Below, in pieces: positions 1 through 10,794 of a DNA stretch of 64,000 nt (positions within the stretch are counted from its first letter, which is position 1; the number at the start of each line of letters is the position of its first letter). The notes below the pieces were generated by a model. That model did no database searches. It saw only the letters and a list, made by a program, of their open reading frames with translations, and had not been told where the DNA came from. Origin of the DNA: Kingdonia uniflora (taxonomy: Eukaryota > Streptophyta > Magnoliopsida > Ranunculales > Circaeasteraceae); assembly GCA_014058105.1 (NCBI GenBank), contig JACGCM010002624.1:1053068-1117067 (forward strand). Reading direction: 5' to 3'. A program made the position numbers and the translations under genes.

Positions 1-448
1 GCTATACTTTTAAACCTGCAACATATATCAACCTGCATCGATCAATAAGCAGACATATACTCACAAACCTTCATGTATTAACCTGTAAAGTATTAACAAA
101 CCTTTATGTATTAATAAACATGTAAAGTAAACCTGCATGCATCAATAACTATATTCACAAACTTGCAACATTTATGGCATAAGAAAAAAACAACTTTAAA
201 ACTGCAATACCAGTCACACAAGCCTGAAGACATACAAAAGGACATTCTGAAACATGCATGCACACCAATACAACAAACATAAACACTGAGATTAACTTCA
301 ATTGTCAAGTACATCCCACAAAACAAAATTAAAATATCAGTACATCCCAAAAAGATGCATGAAAGCATCACACAAAACATATAAATAGAGGCAATTGTTC
401 ATAACCTTAAAACATCACAAAATTAGTTTATCTCAAGGCTTCCATGTC
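1..448. other. AT-rich flank downstream of the MULE gene
   Basis: No gene is visible. The stretch is AT-rich and repeats short phrases of the type aaacctgca and tattaacaaacct, which looks like degenerate non-coding DNA just past the 3' end of the minus-strand transposase gene. It may include the outer part of the MULE, but the window edge prevents a terminal-inverted-repeat search. Confidence 0.5.
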
Positions 449-1029
449 TTAGCTTGATAATTCTTCTTGAGTTGGGATGTAAGACTTTGTTGTAGTTGAC
501 CTTGGTGGTTGAAATGGTGCCCTACCTCTACCTTTTACAGTACTAGCAACTCTCACACTTGGTCCCACATTGTTCACTCCTTCCCCAGCTTGTGTAGTCA
601 TTGTTTCCCTACCAGATGGTACACTGCTTGACCTTCCTCTCCTAGCAGCACTGGTATTGTTTACTCCACCTCTTCCAAACTGAGTTGTAGTTGTACCTGC
701 ACTTACACCCCTCCCAGACTGAGTTGTAATTGTACTTCCACCCCTACCAGATTGAGCATTGGCAGACCTTCCTCTTCTCAGCTCTTGGTTAAGCCCTACA
801 TTTGTCCTATGGAGTGCTCTGCTACTATATGTGTCAACTCTATGACTATTTCTTATCACTTTAGGTCTTGCTTGTTGTGGTGGGCCCTTGCAGGTTTTTT
901 TGTTATGCCCAAATGCACCACATTTCCTTTGACTTCCATGTTCTTCATTTGGATCCCTGATTCTTACTTTCCTTGGCCTCCCAAGACCCCTAACCAAAGG
1001 TGGGGGCAAGACAACATAGGAAGGCTGAC
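449..1029 (-). CDS. C-terminal exon of the MULE: zinc knuckle and Gly/Arg/Thr-rich tail
   Basis: Begins after a tttgtcag acceptor with PSYVVLPPPLVRGLGRPRK, the typical start of the MULE C-terminal tail. A CCHC-like knuckle follows (RKCGAFGHNKKTC); one expected cysteine of the pair before the His appears lost. The remainder is a low-complexity tail with repeated SGRGGS/TTTQ/GRG units of minisatellite origin. It belongs to the transposase gene above and is not a separate gene. Confidence 0.65.
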
Positions 1030-1346
1030 AAAATAAAAATATGCATTTTAGTATACAAATAATAAATACAAACTTCTTACTTAAAACAAAAAAACCTTTA
1101 CAAACAAAACATAATAAAATCCAAATACAGTGTTACAATTCCCCATTCAGATGAGTCATCCACAGCATGAATTCGATTTTTGTATGTGGCTACATAAGCA
1201 GACACTTTATGGTACTCACTGCAATAGCTATACATCACAAGAAGAATAAAACAATTATTTTAACATATATATTGATAACAGCTATTAAGAAAATACAAGT
1301 AGAATTTCACAGGAATCAAAAAAGAATAGTTGAAGTAATACTTTAC

Positions 1347-2934
1347 TTACTTAATCCAAGGATGTCTCATAGGAATCAAGACACTCCCTGCATGAGCACA
1401 TGGAAGTCCTGTAACTTGCCATTCTTTGCATTGGCATTCATGACTATTAAGATTCAGTTTCCACCTTTGCCCACTTGAAGCAATTGCCACAAAACAATTA
1501 TCAGTTGTTCCTTTAATCTTGAAATGTCCATACTGTCTAGACATCTTGGTTATATGTGTATGTGCCCTAGGCACCAAACCTAGAAGAAACAGCATGAATT
1601 AAAGTAATAATATTTTAGAATAAAATACAGAGTGCCCTAAAATGAATTAAAGTAATAAAATACAGAGTGCCCTAGAATAAAATACCTTCTTGTTCTATGT
1701 CTCTTGCTTTAAGCCTCCTGTCATACATCAACTTCATCATCATTAAGTTCAACTTCTCAATGGCTTTTTGGAGTGGCTGGTCTCTCACTTTCAGGATCCA
1801 GTTATTAAAAGACTCTGAGAAGTTGTTAGTTATGTGTTCACATTTTGAATTAAAATCAAAATGGGACCTGCACCAGTACTCATATGGCTCCTTATGTATC
1901 CACTCATATGCAGCAGGGGAATCTAACTTCAACTGATCAAGGAAAGCTTTTTTGTCTGACTCTTTAAATGTTCTTGCTGCCCCCCAAACCAGTGACTCTA
2001 TGTGTGTTCCCCTGTGATACTTTTTCATATTTTTATACATATGCCTAAAACAAAACCTGTGGTTTGCATAGGGGAACACAATCTTCACAGCTTCAATCAA
2101 TCTTTTTTGTCTGTCTGAGATAAATGTTAACTTATGCTTGTGCAAGTTAAGATAAGGTTGTAAAATTTGTAAAAACATCTCCCATGTTTCAAAACATTCA
2201 GAACTGTAGAAGCAAATAGCAATGGGGAACAACCCATTGTTCCCATCTAAGCCTATGATGGTCAGACAGACACCCCCATACTTCTCCTTTAAAAAACAAC
2301 CATCCAATCCTAACACTGGCCTGCACCCATTTAAAAACCCATTAATAGAGGCCTTATATGCAATGCAAGTAGTTTTCCACTGGTTTGTGTCAAGGTTAAG
2401 GCTACAAGTGGCTATGCTCCCTGGATTTGCTTTTAACACTTGAATAGCCAACTCAGGCATAATAATATACCCCTCATCATAAGATCCAGCTATCCTCTCC
2501 ATACAGGTAGTCCATGCATTCCAAGCAGTGTAGTAGCTTATATCAACACCAAATCTCACCCTTATGTTCTCTTGAACATCACAAGGCCTTGTTGTTCTCA
2601 CAGATCTAACAAGCTGCTCCACCTCCTTGGCCACCCATGTGGCATTGGCCAAATTGTTGGTATCCCCACCCTTCCCTTTGCAGTTGTGTATGAGATTGCT
2701 ACTTCCCATTAATTTAAATGTCTGACCATCAGGCATTCTTCTAGCATAGAACAACCACTCACAATCTTCATCACAGCACCTTAATCTTACTCTATAATTC
2801 TCATTTTTCACTTGGTAGAATTCAAACTTGTTAACAATTCCATAATGCCTTATAAACTTCCTTGTTTCAAACACTGTTGGCCACATCATCCCAATTCTTA
2901 ACTCATCATAATTGACATCTGGATTCTTCTTCAA
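1347..2934 (-). CDS. MULE transposase core plus SWIM finger (two exons)
   Basis: Exon 2934-1686 holds the MuDR DNA-binding region (FETRKFIRHYGIVNKFEF, then CDEDCEWLFYAR) and the MULE transposase domain. The catalytic-core signatures are VLGLDGCFLKEKYGGV, GLDGNNGLFPIA and TFISDRQKRLIEAV, which carry the first two acidic residues, then ANHRFCFRHMYKN. A 106-bp intron (1685-1580) leads to exon 1579-1360, with the SWIM zinc finger CQCKEWQVTGLPCAHA. Family knowledge: this enzyme cuts and pastes Mutator-like elements in the nucleus. The core is well conserved and could come from a recently active copy, but its N-terminal partner domain is broken. Confidence 0.8.
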
Positions 2935-3359
2935 ATGTACACCCTCTTCAACAACAAATATGTCTTCTGTTGTATTTGCAAGATTTATTAAATCATCATC
3001 TACCCTATCTAAATCCTCTTGGGTGGTCCATCATCACCTTATTGGGAAGAATGAGTGTTATAGTAACCTTCCTCAGCATCCAAACAGTCTTGATTAAGCT
3101 CTGCCCACCTAATCTAATTTTCAACTTCATCCACATCTTCTACAACATTCTCAGTCTGAGGCTAAGTCTCTACATTAATTGCTGAACTTCCCCCTTCCTA
3201 TGTCACAGGTGCATTGAAGATAATGTCACCATCACTGCCATACATTTTCCCTGGCAACTCATTTAATTCTTCTTCTGGAAGTACACTGTCTCTCACCCTT
3301 ATCTTTTTATGAGTTGTAGTTGTACCTTTCCTCTTTCTCTTGAACTTATCTTTTTCATT

Positions 3360-4124
3360 TCATTGCCCTTGCCCTTGCCCTTGCCCTTGCCTCTCACCCT
3401 CATTAACATCTATTGTTTTCTTCTTGTTTGAGTCCTTGTTTGTTTTTTTCTTTGTTCTCCCAACATTCACTATGGTAGATGGCCCCACCAATTCAACATC
3501 TACATCAAGACATGTCCTACCCAACTCAACCACATTTGGCTCAATTGGCACTCCAAATATCTGAAGTGCATTCCCATTTAAACATATTGAATTCTCAAAG
3601 TCCATTGAATTCTCAAAATCCATATCATCCCTATGAACAGATGTATCACTCATATCTGAAGAAGTATATTCATTGTATTGTTCATCATCTTCTTCATCAG
3701 TGTCAATCAATCCTAAATCTACCTCAACATAGACATGTTGGTGAGAGACTGGGTTAACCCCATGGTTTTTACCTAGTTCATCATCATGTCCTTTGATATT
3801 GATGTAGAAGTGTATATCCCCAACCCTTTCCACGTCACTATACTCCCACATTTCTAACAAATCTTTATCATTTTGAACAGGGTAGTGCTCACCAAAGAAT
3901 AGGGTACTAAGGTCGATTACATAGCCTGGGGGTATATCCGTTTGCAACTCATGTGTCTGAAACACATACTCCATGAGTGTAACCAGTGAAATCTTATCAC
4001 CATCAACATTAAGATACCTAAATTGTTTACCATTGATGTACAGATCATGAGTATACCCAATATCCTCCCATGGATCCTGCCACTTCCCACCCCAGTGCAA
4101 AAATAGATTTTTGGTACTCACCAT
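3360..4124 (-). pseudogene. PB1-like N-terminal domain exon of the MULE
   Basis: A 254-codon frame starting MVSTKNLFLHWGGKW. The first 110 residues resemble the PB1-like domain that precedes MuDR transposases in plants (HWGGKW, YINGKQFRYLNVDGDK, a DLLEMWEY block). An acidic linker follows (IDTDEEDDEQ, and two near-identical MDFENS repeats). The frame ends in a Gln-Gly hexanucleotide repeat (GGGCAA on the minus strand, about five units, 3360-3395). Just past it, another frame continues as a basic then acidic stretch (NEKDKFKRKRKG), so the domain was once joined to the downstream transposase. Confidence 0.7.
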
Positions 4125-4419
4125 GTCAGCAATTGAAACCCAATATCATATATTTCTAATCTAACAACATACAAACCATTTGCAATAAACATATTTTTAT
4201 GCCTAATCCCCAGGCTTGATACAATAAAAAAAACATATTTTTATGCCTAATCCCGAGCATGATACTTCCCCAAATCCCCAACATAAAAAAAATTTCAAAT
4301 GAAAAATTATATAATCCCCACTATTTACGGTTTCAGTTTTCATAAACAAACCCTAAAAATGTCCCTCTTAAACAGACCCTTTCCTAAAAACAAAGTTTAA
4401 GTTTCAGAACTTACATGGT

Positions 4420-4655
4420 GAGAGAAAGATGACCTCCTTGATGCTGAGAGAGAGATGACCGTAAGAGAAAGATGACCTCCTTGATGCTAAGAGAGAGATG
4501 ATATCCTTCTTCTTCAACTTAACGATTAAGTGAGAGAGATGATCTCCTTCTTCTTCAAAAGATTCAGTGAGAGAGATGATCTCCTTCTTCTTCTTCAAAA
4601 GATTCAGGGATTAAGTGATGATCTCACTCAATCAAACGATTCAGTGAGAGAGATG
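4420..4655. repeat. Degenerate GAGAGAGATGA-type tandem repeat
   Basis: Repeats of roughly 35-45 bp built on gagagagatgatctccttcttcttcaaaagattcagt and gagaaagatgacctccttgatgct. It lies about 300 bp upstream of the MULE PB1 exon and may form its transcribed leader or promoter. The small frames seen through it on both strands are by-products of the repeat. Confidence 0.7.
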
Positions 4656-4989
4656 GTAAACGAACAAACAGAAGTAGTTGTGGTTCCCGCTCGTTTTATG
4701 AGGGACACACGTGTCACCATCCCAACGTCCCAAATTTTGGCCAAATCTGAACCGTTTCTTTGAATTTTTTCGCGCGTGTGAGTGACACGCTGTTAACTGT
4801 GGTTGTTGGCAGGTAAGGGGTAAGTTAGGTATTTACAAAGAATTGACTAGTCAAACTGGGTCAAATTGGTCAAAGTTATGGCTTATTGAGAAATGGGGGG
4901 TGGACCACAATATTATCCGGTTCAGGGGTGCTATCGCTATTTAGTATCAATTAGTGGGGGGCATACTCTAAAACACTCAAATAATAATA

Positions 4990-6755
4990 GTAATAAACTT
5001 GGACCCGCTTAGTTTGGCACATTGGGAACGGCTAAGATGTTGATTATTGGCTGGAACCTTGGATCTCCGGTGCCCCTTTCGACAGACCTGGCAGTCACAT
5101 TCACAATAATAGAGAGTTCATTAAAGTCGCAGATCTTATTTGCCCCATTACTCACTCTTGAAAGGTTGACCTTATCTATAATTTTTCTATCTATACATCT
5201 AAAGGAATAACTCATCAACCATTTCTCGATCTCAGCCATTCGTTGCCCATCTCTCGTGAATTGAGGATTATTTAGGCCGCTCGGATCTCTCCTAGGCTTT
5301 AAAATTAAGTCCCAATCATCGGATCCCACATTAAATTTTAGAATTCTTTAATACCTCTAAACAATCAAATCGGTGAAGTTGATAAGAAAATTCTATAATA
5401 CTTTTCCTTATGAAGTTGATAAGAAAATTCTCTCCTAGGATTTATCTATAATATTTTCCCTTAAGTTGATTTAAAAAAAAATCTTATACCCCTTAGCAAC
5501 AACCCTTCTAGAGATACTCTTAGATGGAAAGATGAGAAGAATGTGATCCTTACTGTCAGTGTACCAAGCTGTTATCAACAATAACATATCCTCTAATTGA
5601 ATCGAGACCTCTAACGCATATCTGGACTGTTACGATAGGTAGATCAAAGTTAGTCCTACATCGAGTAGAAGATGTAGTTCACACAAGGATATAAAGAGAT
5701 ACAGACTATTAAATTGTCCTGAGGCCTTTTAAGAACAAAACCCCATACCTAGTCCATGTGCAGTGCAATGGGGGTTGGGGACCCAACATAGACAATTCTT
5801 AGAACTTTATTTGGAAACTCAAAACACCTTTTAGGATTCAGTATTTTATTTGGCGAGCTATCCAAGAGGGTCTCCCCACAAAGATTAATTTAACCTATGG
5901 AAATGACATGGAGGATATTATTTACCCCATATGTAGAGAAGAAGAGGAATCTACCGCCCACGCACTATTTTATTGTAAGAATATCAAAGAAATTTGGTGT
6001 ACTTCTGACCTTTCTATGAATAACAATGTTTGGCCTTATTTTGACTCTCTTCGAAAGGTGATGTATATGTTTGCTAACAAAAGTTGTTTTGGAAGGGACG
6101 CAATCTTCTTATGGATAGGGGCGGATTTAAATGTGTTTGTAGCTCAATTGGTTAAGAATCTTGGCATTGATCATATTACCTAAAGTTCAATTCTTGATAA
6201 GCTATTTTTTTATTTCATTTTCCATGTGTTTCAATTTGATGCTATAATGAGTTTGATTAAAAGAAAATCCTATTGTTAACCAAGATCGGGTTTTAGTTTG
6301 ACATTACGTCGTAGTCCCCCAATAAAATCCTTAGTAGTTTGGGCTTTGATATTAAATCTAATTCCACTATTTTAGGCGCAGGCTTCGACTCTTTCAAAGT
6401 AGTCGGTGCTAAGGAAGCAAAAGCTATTGCAGTTATCAAAGGGATGCGAGCCGCTTTAGATGGTGGATTTGTGAAAGTTATTTTTTTGTCAAATTATCAA
6501 CGTCTGGCCAAAGTCTTTGAGGAAAAATCGGTTGATATTACTTGGGGAGCTCTTACTGTGGCGCCCGACATGCTCTTTCTTGGGACCCAATTTACTAGTT
6601 TCCAGTTTTCTTTTGTCAGTAGGTGTTATAATGTAGATGCTCATGCTTTGGTGGCTAGGGGTGCTTACTCTCTGCCTCTTGTTTGTAATATGCCCGATGA
6701 GGCGAAAAACCTCGTTGACTTGGTTGTTTCTTCTTTGCCCTTTGTGGCTTAATAG
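4990..6755 (+). mobile_element. LINE (L1-type) 3' fragment: RT tail, zf-RVT, RNase H
   Basis: Plus-strand remnant of a non-LTR retrotransposon. At 5010-5215 a frame with stops reads VWHIGNG...DVDYWLEPWI and ADLICPITHS, the segment after the reverse transcriptase. At about 5815-6183 the zf-RVT segment reads YFIWRAIQEGLP, then MEDIIYPICREEEESTAHALF with the CxxC...H...C pattern. At 6339-6752 an RNase H-like domain follows (KEAKAIAVIKGMRAALDGG, TWGALTVAPDM, VDAHALVARGA). Stops and frameshifts make it non-autonomous. The stretch 5340-5790 is degenerate LINE or spacer without readable coding. It is clearly related to the LINE at 34.1-36.5 kb. Confidence 0.8.
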
Positions 6756-7055
6756 ATTGTCCTTTGCTTAAAAAAAAAACAAGAAGAAAATAAAACTGAA
6801 CCTTTTGTGCAAAAACCAAATTTTAGAAAGAAAAAATGTGTTTGAGCATCGTATAATACGAAAAAGACTATGGGAAAAGAGGGTGGGTACATGTGAAGAT
6901 ATTGTGAGAGATAGACTATGAGGGACTTGTTTAACCATACTCATTGTTTGTTAGTCCGGGACTTGTTCGTGTACTGTTTCAGACATGTTATTCACATTCT
7001 GAATTAAAACGATAAAGCTAATGTTCGTCTGAATATTTTTAAGAAAATCACTACT

Positions 7056-7583
7056 ATGGTTAGATTAAAACTTAATTTAAAATGTCATGAGCTGCTTAGA
7101 ACTAGTGAGAATTTTCTAATTGCAGATTTGTGGAATTTACAGGTTAAATGGGCAGAGACTATAATTATCAGATGCAAGTGGACTAAACCAGCTAGTAACA
7201 ATGTCAAGTTGAATTGTGATGGTTCTTTAACCAATCTAGGAGGTTTAGGAGCTATTTTAAGGGACAGTGAAGCTGTGTGCTTGCATGTTTTTCAGCAAAA
7301 GTGAGCCCGAGTACCATAACCATTCATGAGCTTCAGTCTCTGGAGAGTGGTATGCTGCTTGCTATTAAGTATAACCATCTTATAATAGAAACAACTGCTT
7401 GTGATTCACAAGCTGTTGTTCATATGATCAAGACAGATGTCACACCTCCTTGGAATGCCAGAATAATTGTTAGAAGGATTAAAAGGAGTATTGGTCAACT
7501 GAAGTTCTTCTTCATTGAGCACAACTGCAGGGAGACTAACAGAGCTCCTAATAATCTTTTTCCTGATCTTTGCTATGAAGAGG
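7056..7583 (+). pseudogene. RNase H-like domain fragment of a LINE
   Basis: Two overlapping frames joined by a frameshift near 7290 give one plant-type RNase H fold: VKLNCDGSL, LGGLGAILRDSEAVC, then TIHELQSLESGML, ETTACDSQAVVHMIK and TPPWNARIIVRRIKR. This type occurs at the 3' end of plant LINEs and in stand-alone RNase H-like genes. About 185 bp of it (7158-7344) is repeated at 10293-10478. Likely a LINE tail and not a gene. Confidence 0.65.
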
Positions 7584-7914
7584 TGTAATTGCGTGCTTTC
7601 CCTTGATGGTAAACTTTGCCAATACTTCAGTAAGGAGATTGCAATTCTACGCTAGAACACACTAGATTTTACGTGGAAACTTAATAAAACCTGAGAAAAA
7701 CCACAACCTCGATGAGGGTTTGATGATAAAATTCAATATATGCTAGCTATTACAATTGCTGAGAAATAAAATAACTGTAAATAGTGCAAAATAATAGGGT
7801 CATGGGATCCCGTTTAACATGTACTTTGTCCGTATTTATAATGGATACGGGCAGTTATAAATAATTTATCTCCTATTTTAATGGATAATAGGCGAACTTC
7901 ACGGATCTCTTGCA
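7584..7914 (-). mobile_element. Solo-LTR-like element, family C, minus orientation
   Basis: Reverse-complement relative of the sequences at 8302-8631 and 54777-55109. In element orientation it runs TG..GAGATCCGTGAAGTTC to ..GCAATTACA and contains the shared motif GAGAAAAACCACAACCTCG (as read on plus). About 330 bp. No clean target duplication is seen (agagg against aggga). Confidence 0.6.
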
Positions 7915-8301
7915 AGGGATCTATTTGACCAAGTGTAACTGTTACTGTAGAGGGGTCAAGATCTGCATGTGTACACTTAATGCCTTCTCGAATGGTCCTA
8001 TATCTTTGCCTTGGCTTTGCTAGTATTTCTTTGTCGAATCTGGGGAGTATACTACCATAATATCTTCTCGAATGACTAGAGACCTTCGACCTGACTTTGT
8101 TGTAGTTTGTCTTTATCGAATCAGGGGAATATGTTACTGTAGTATCATATTCCCCAAATTTGATAAAGCCGGCACTATCTAGTCGAAGATAGCTCAGCCT
8201 CGAGAAGTCGAAGCTAGTCGAAGACAGCTCAACATTCTAGAAGATTTCATGAGTCTTCGAAATACCAACAAGTAATCGTTGTAGCCCGGTCAAGAAGAAA
8301 T
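7915..8301. other. Spacer between inverted LTR-like elements
   Basis: No gene. It holds a strong inverted repeat, ggggaatatg...catattcccc around 8115-8160, and several copies of gtcgaag/cttcgac. Similar gtcgaagac phrases precede the related element at 54.7 kb, so this spacer is probably also part of the repeat family. Confidence 0.5.
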
Positions 8302-8631
8302 TGTTAGAGATCCGCAAAGTTCACCCACTACCTCCGGAATAAGAGACTCTTTCCTTTTGTAAAATTGCATGTATATGCTATAAATACAGGCAGAGAATAG
8401 GTTCTAAGGGACCAAGTTTTGGACGTCTCTCTATCATAAACGTACGCACCATTCAGAAACTTGTAATAACTAGCATCTACTATACTTTACACAAAATCCT
8501 CCACGAGGTCGTGGTTTTTCTCGGTTTTTGCAGAGTTTTCTACATAAAATCTTGGTTGATTCTTTTATATTGCACAATCCTTACGAACGAATATTGGCGA
8601 AGGTTTTCCTCCCAGAAAACACACCATTACA
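8302..8631 (+). mobile_element. Solo-LTR-like element, family C, plus orientation
   Basis: 330 bp starting TGTTAGAGATCCGC and ending CACCATTACA, with a TATA-like GCTATAAATACAGG near 8388 and the conserved CTCGTGGTTTTTCTCGG block near 8515. TG..CA ends, an internal TATA and a second copy of the same length at 54.8 kb support an LTR. No reverse-transcriptase sequence lies next to it. Confidence 0.6.
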
Positions 8632-8840
8632 GTTACTACAATTACCCCATTCTCGACGCAATTACTTGTGTGTCGAGAAGAAAATATGAAGTGGTAAAGT
8701 TTCTCGAACTGCGGTGTACGAACACTGTGTGACAAGTTGGAAGGTCGATTGTCATTTCCAACATGAGTTGACCAGGTCGTTGCATGGTTCCAATGCACAA
8801 TAATGGCAGACTGTGAGGAATGTGACATCGAGGGTGGCAG

Positions 8841-8851
8841 GCTATAAATAG
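8841..8851 (+). promoter_or_regulatory. TATA box before the split small ORF
   Basis: GCTATAAATAG lies about 50 bp upstream of the ATG at 8896, a normal plant core-promoter spacing. It supports the idea that the following ORF was a real transcription unit. Confidence 0.5.
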
Positions 8852-8895
8852 CATTATAGAAAAGGTGAAGGTATTCCTTTGTAGGTATTCCAAAG

Positions 8896-10000
8896 ATGGT
8901 GATGACACGGTTTCAGATTATGCACAACGAGTTTGTGAGGCGTGCGAACGCCAAGTATTGGGAGCTGAAGGAGCTGTATTTTGGCCGGCTGTCGCTGTTG
9001 TCGTGGATGCCCAAACCTACTGTGGCGTCATATGAAGGAATGAAAAACTTAGAGGCGGAGCATACGGAAATGGAGTTCTTCTTTCGGTGCCAATACCACT
9101 ATGTTTTGCTCACGGCGACGGAGCACACTAACAGTCTTCGCGAGTTAGCCTATGCGACGGTGGAAGATAAAAATACTCTGGCGGGCAGTGTTGAGAATCG
9201 AGGTAGCTACTCTCTCTTCCCTTACAAGAACGATACGCGGAAATCACCAACCAAGTAGTAAACCAACAAGAACAATATAAAAGAACACAAAGAATTTTCC
9301 AGGATGAGAGAAGTGGAAAACCCTTGCAGATGAAAACCACTCCCCACGAACAATCCACTATGATATCAAATAGGTTACAATGATCTCTCAAGCTTCTAAA
9401 GCTTTAATAGAGTCTCTTCAAACCCTAGCCTCTCTAAGGTTAAACTCACAACAAAAGATTAGACCAAACAATTAACCCTAGATTCTCTTATAAACATGAG
9501 AAGTCATTACATAAGAATAATCTCAAAGTACGGATCACGAGACAACCAACGTCCCCAAAAAGCACCTTTTAAAACTGACTTAACGATGTCTATTCGAATA
9601 GACTCTGGATCTATTCGAATAAGATGTGTTCTGAATATTTCTGTTCCAATATACAAAAGTCTATTCGAATAGACATGACTTCTATTCGAATAAACTATTA
9701 ACTGTCTTCTTTTATTCGAACAGACAAAACTTCTATTCGAATACACTTCTAACTGTCTCCTTCTGTTCGAACAGACAAAGGTCTATTCGAACAGGAATTT
9801 GAAAAAACCCTTTTTCAAATAGTTTTCGATCCTCGCTTGTCCCACGAGCTTTGATGAACTTCCTCTAACATGATTCGAGTTCATATCATAACAGGCAGGG
9901 CTAGCTGTGGGGGCTATTCTGGCCGCAGTCGTATTTGTAATCTCCGTGGAGTATAAGGCGGTGGGAGTTACGGAGGAAGAGACGGTGGTGGTGGTTTCAG
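8896..10000 (+). pseudogene. Small GC-rich ORF of unknown function split by a solo LTR
   Basis: A frame starts at 8896 (MVMTRFQIMHNEFVRRANAK) and runs about 97 codons before entering an inserted LTR at 9189. Base composition is much richer in G+C than its surroundings and stops are absent, which favours real coding. Sequence resuming after the LTR (9899 on) has a second open frame with a hydrophobic run (LAVGAILAAVVFVISV) ending EEETVVVVSD and a stop near 10005. That frame is offset by one base from the first frame, so either a 1-bp change occurred or the true structure is spliced. I do not recognise the family. The product would be a small protein with a possible C-terminal membrane anchor. 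Confidence 0.45.
9189..9893 (-). mobile_element. Copia solo LTR, family B, with perfect TSD GGCAG
   Basis: On plus it begins TGTTGAGAATCGAGGTAGC and ends TCATATCATAACA, so the element lies on the minus strand. The 5-bp duplications GGCAG at 9184-9188 and 9894-9898 are identical, which fixes the borders. The related LTR at 32863-33458 (plus) shares both ends and the block around GAACGATACGCGG. The U3 part holds at least eight copies of the palindromic core TTCGAA, mostly as TATTCGAATA (9591-9790). No internal region remains, so it arose by LTR-LTR recombination. Confidence 0.85.
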
Positions 10001-10005
10001 ATTAG

Positions 10006-10292
10006 AAATATGCTTTTATTCTTCGGATAGGAGGTATACGTCTCTCTGTTACAACCATCTTCACTTTCTTGAAGTAATGTTTCATGTGGGAAAAGCTTCT
10101 TGTGGCGGAGTAGAAGAAATGTTGTAACTAAATATAATATAACTTGGAGATCGCCCGGTAATGTTGGTGGATGTAATGAATAATGGAATGTAATGTATAT
10201 TGATGTTCTCGAATATATGAAATATTTGATTTTCGATTTATGGTTACAAATATTCCTAAAGGAGGGCGAATAAAAAAAGAAAGTTTGTAGAT
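10006..10292. other. Intergenic stretch without recognisable gene
   Basis: Sequence past the split ORF, possibly its 3' UTR (ttttattcttcgg, gtaatgtttcatgtgg). Nothing else can be supported. Confidence 0.4.
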
Positions 10293-10478
10293 ACTATAAT
10301 TATCAGATGCAAGTGAACTAAACCAGCTAGGAACAATGTCAAGTTGAATTGTGATGGTTCTTTTAACCAATCTAGGAAGTTTAGGAGCTATTTTAAAGGA
10401 CAGTGAAGCTGTGTGCTTGCATGTTTCTGCAGTAAAAGTGAGCCCGAGTACCATAACCAGTCATGAGCTTCAGCCTTT
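10293..10478 (+). repeat. Second copy of the 7158-7344 RNase H fragment
   Basis: About 185 bp matching 7158-7344 at roughly 95% by eye (tataattatcagatgcaagtg, gtcaagttgaattgtgatgg, gagcccgagtaccataacca). It has single-base gaps and cannot code. The two copies are direct repeats 3.1 kb apart. Confidence 0.8.
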
Positions 10479-10742
10479 GATAAATTATAAACCCGATCAT
10501 CCTGAATATAAAAAATGTCACAAATGCTTATGAGAAACTACACTAAAATCCCAAAATCTCACTCGACAGCGCGACAAATTCAAAGCCACCGGTTTTTTCA
10601 CCGCAAGTATCTCCGCTGGTTCGAACTGGTTCGAACCGGTAAAATAAACACTAGTTATTAAAACCTAATTATTATTATTATTTGATCATCAAACTGGACT
10701 AAATATAATTAGAGATAATAATATAATTATCCCGCCCTTGTC

Positions 10743-10752
10743 CACTATAAAA
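10743..10752 (+). promoter_or_regulatory. argJ TATA box
   Basis: ACTATAAAAC about 45 bp before the argJ ATG. The 300 bp upstream (10479-10742) is AT-rich with no coding sequence. Confidence 0.5.
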
Positions 10753-10794
10753 CTCTCAAGAAATAAAAACTCTCCAGTAGTAATAATAATAATA

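Larger units (their letters stand above)
449..4124 (-). pseudogene. MuDR/MULE-type transposase gene, multi-exon, decayed in its 5' half
   Basis: Minus-strand gene in the usual plant MULE order: an N-terminal PB1-like domain (4124-3360), MuDR DNA-binding region and DDE transposase (2934-1686), SWIM zinc finger (1579 to about 1360), a short exon (about 1224-1135) and a C-terminal zinc-knuckle/low-complexity exon (about 1029-449). The 3' half splices cleanly: the intron at 1685-1580 is GT-AG and restores the frame across GILF-stop, and the next donor lies at about 1360. Between 3360 and 2934 the frame is lost and several stops occur, so the whole gene is probably non-functional. Two introns of unknown extent could mask part of this, but the number of stops argues for decay. 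I did not find clear terminal inverted repeats. Confidence 0.85.

Noticed and set aside
9591..9790. CRISPR-like array of repeated TATTCGAATA
   Set aside because: Spacing is irregular, units are short palindromes, and the stretch is the U3 part of an LTR in a plant genome.
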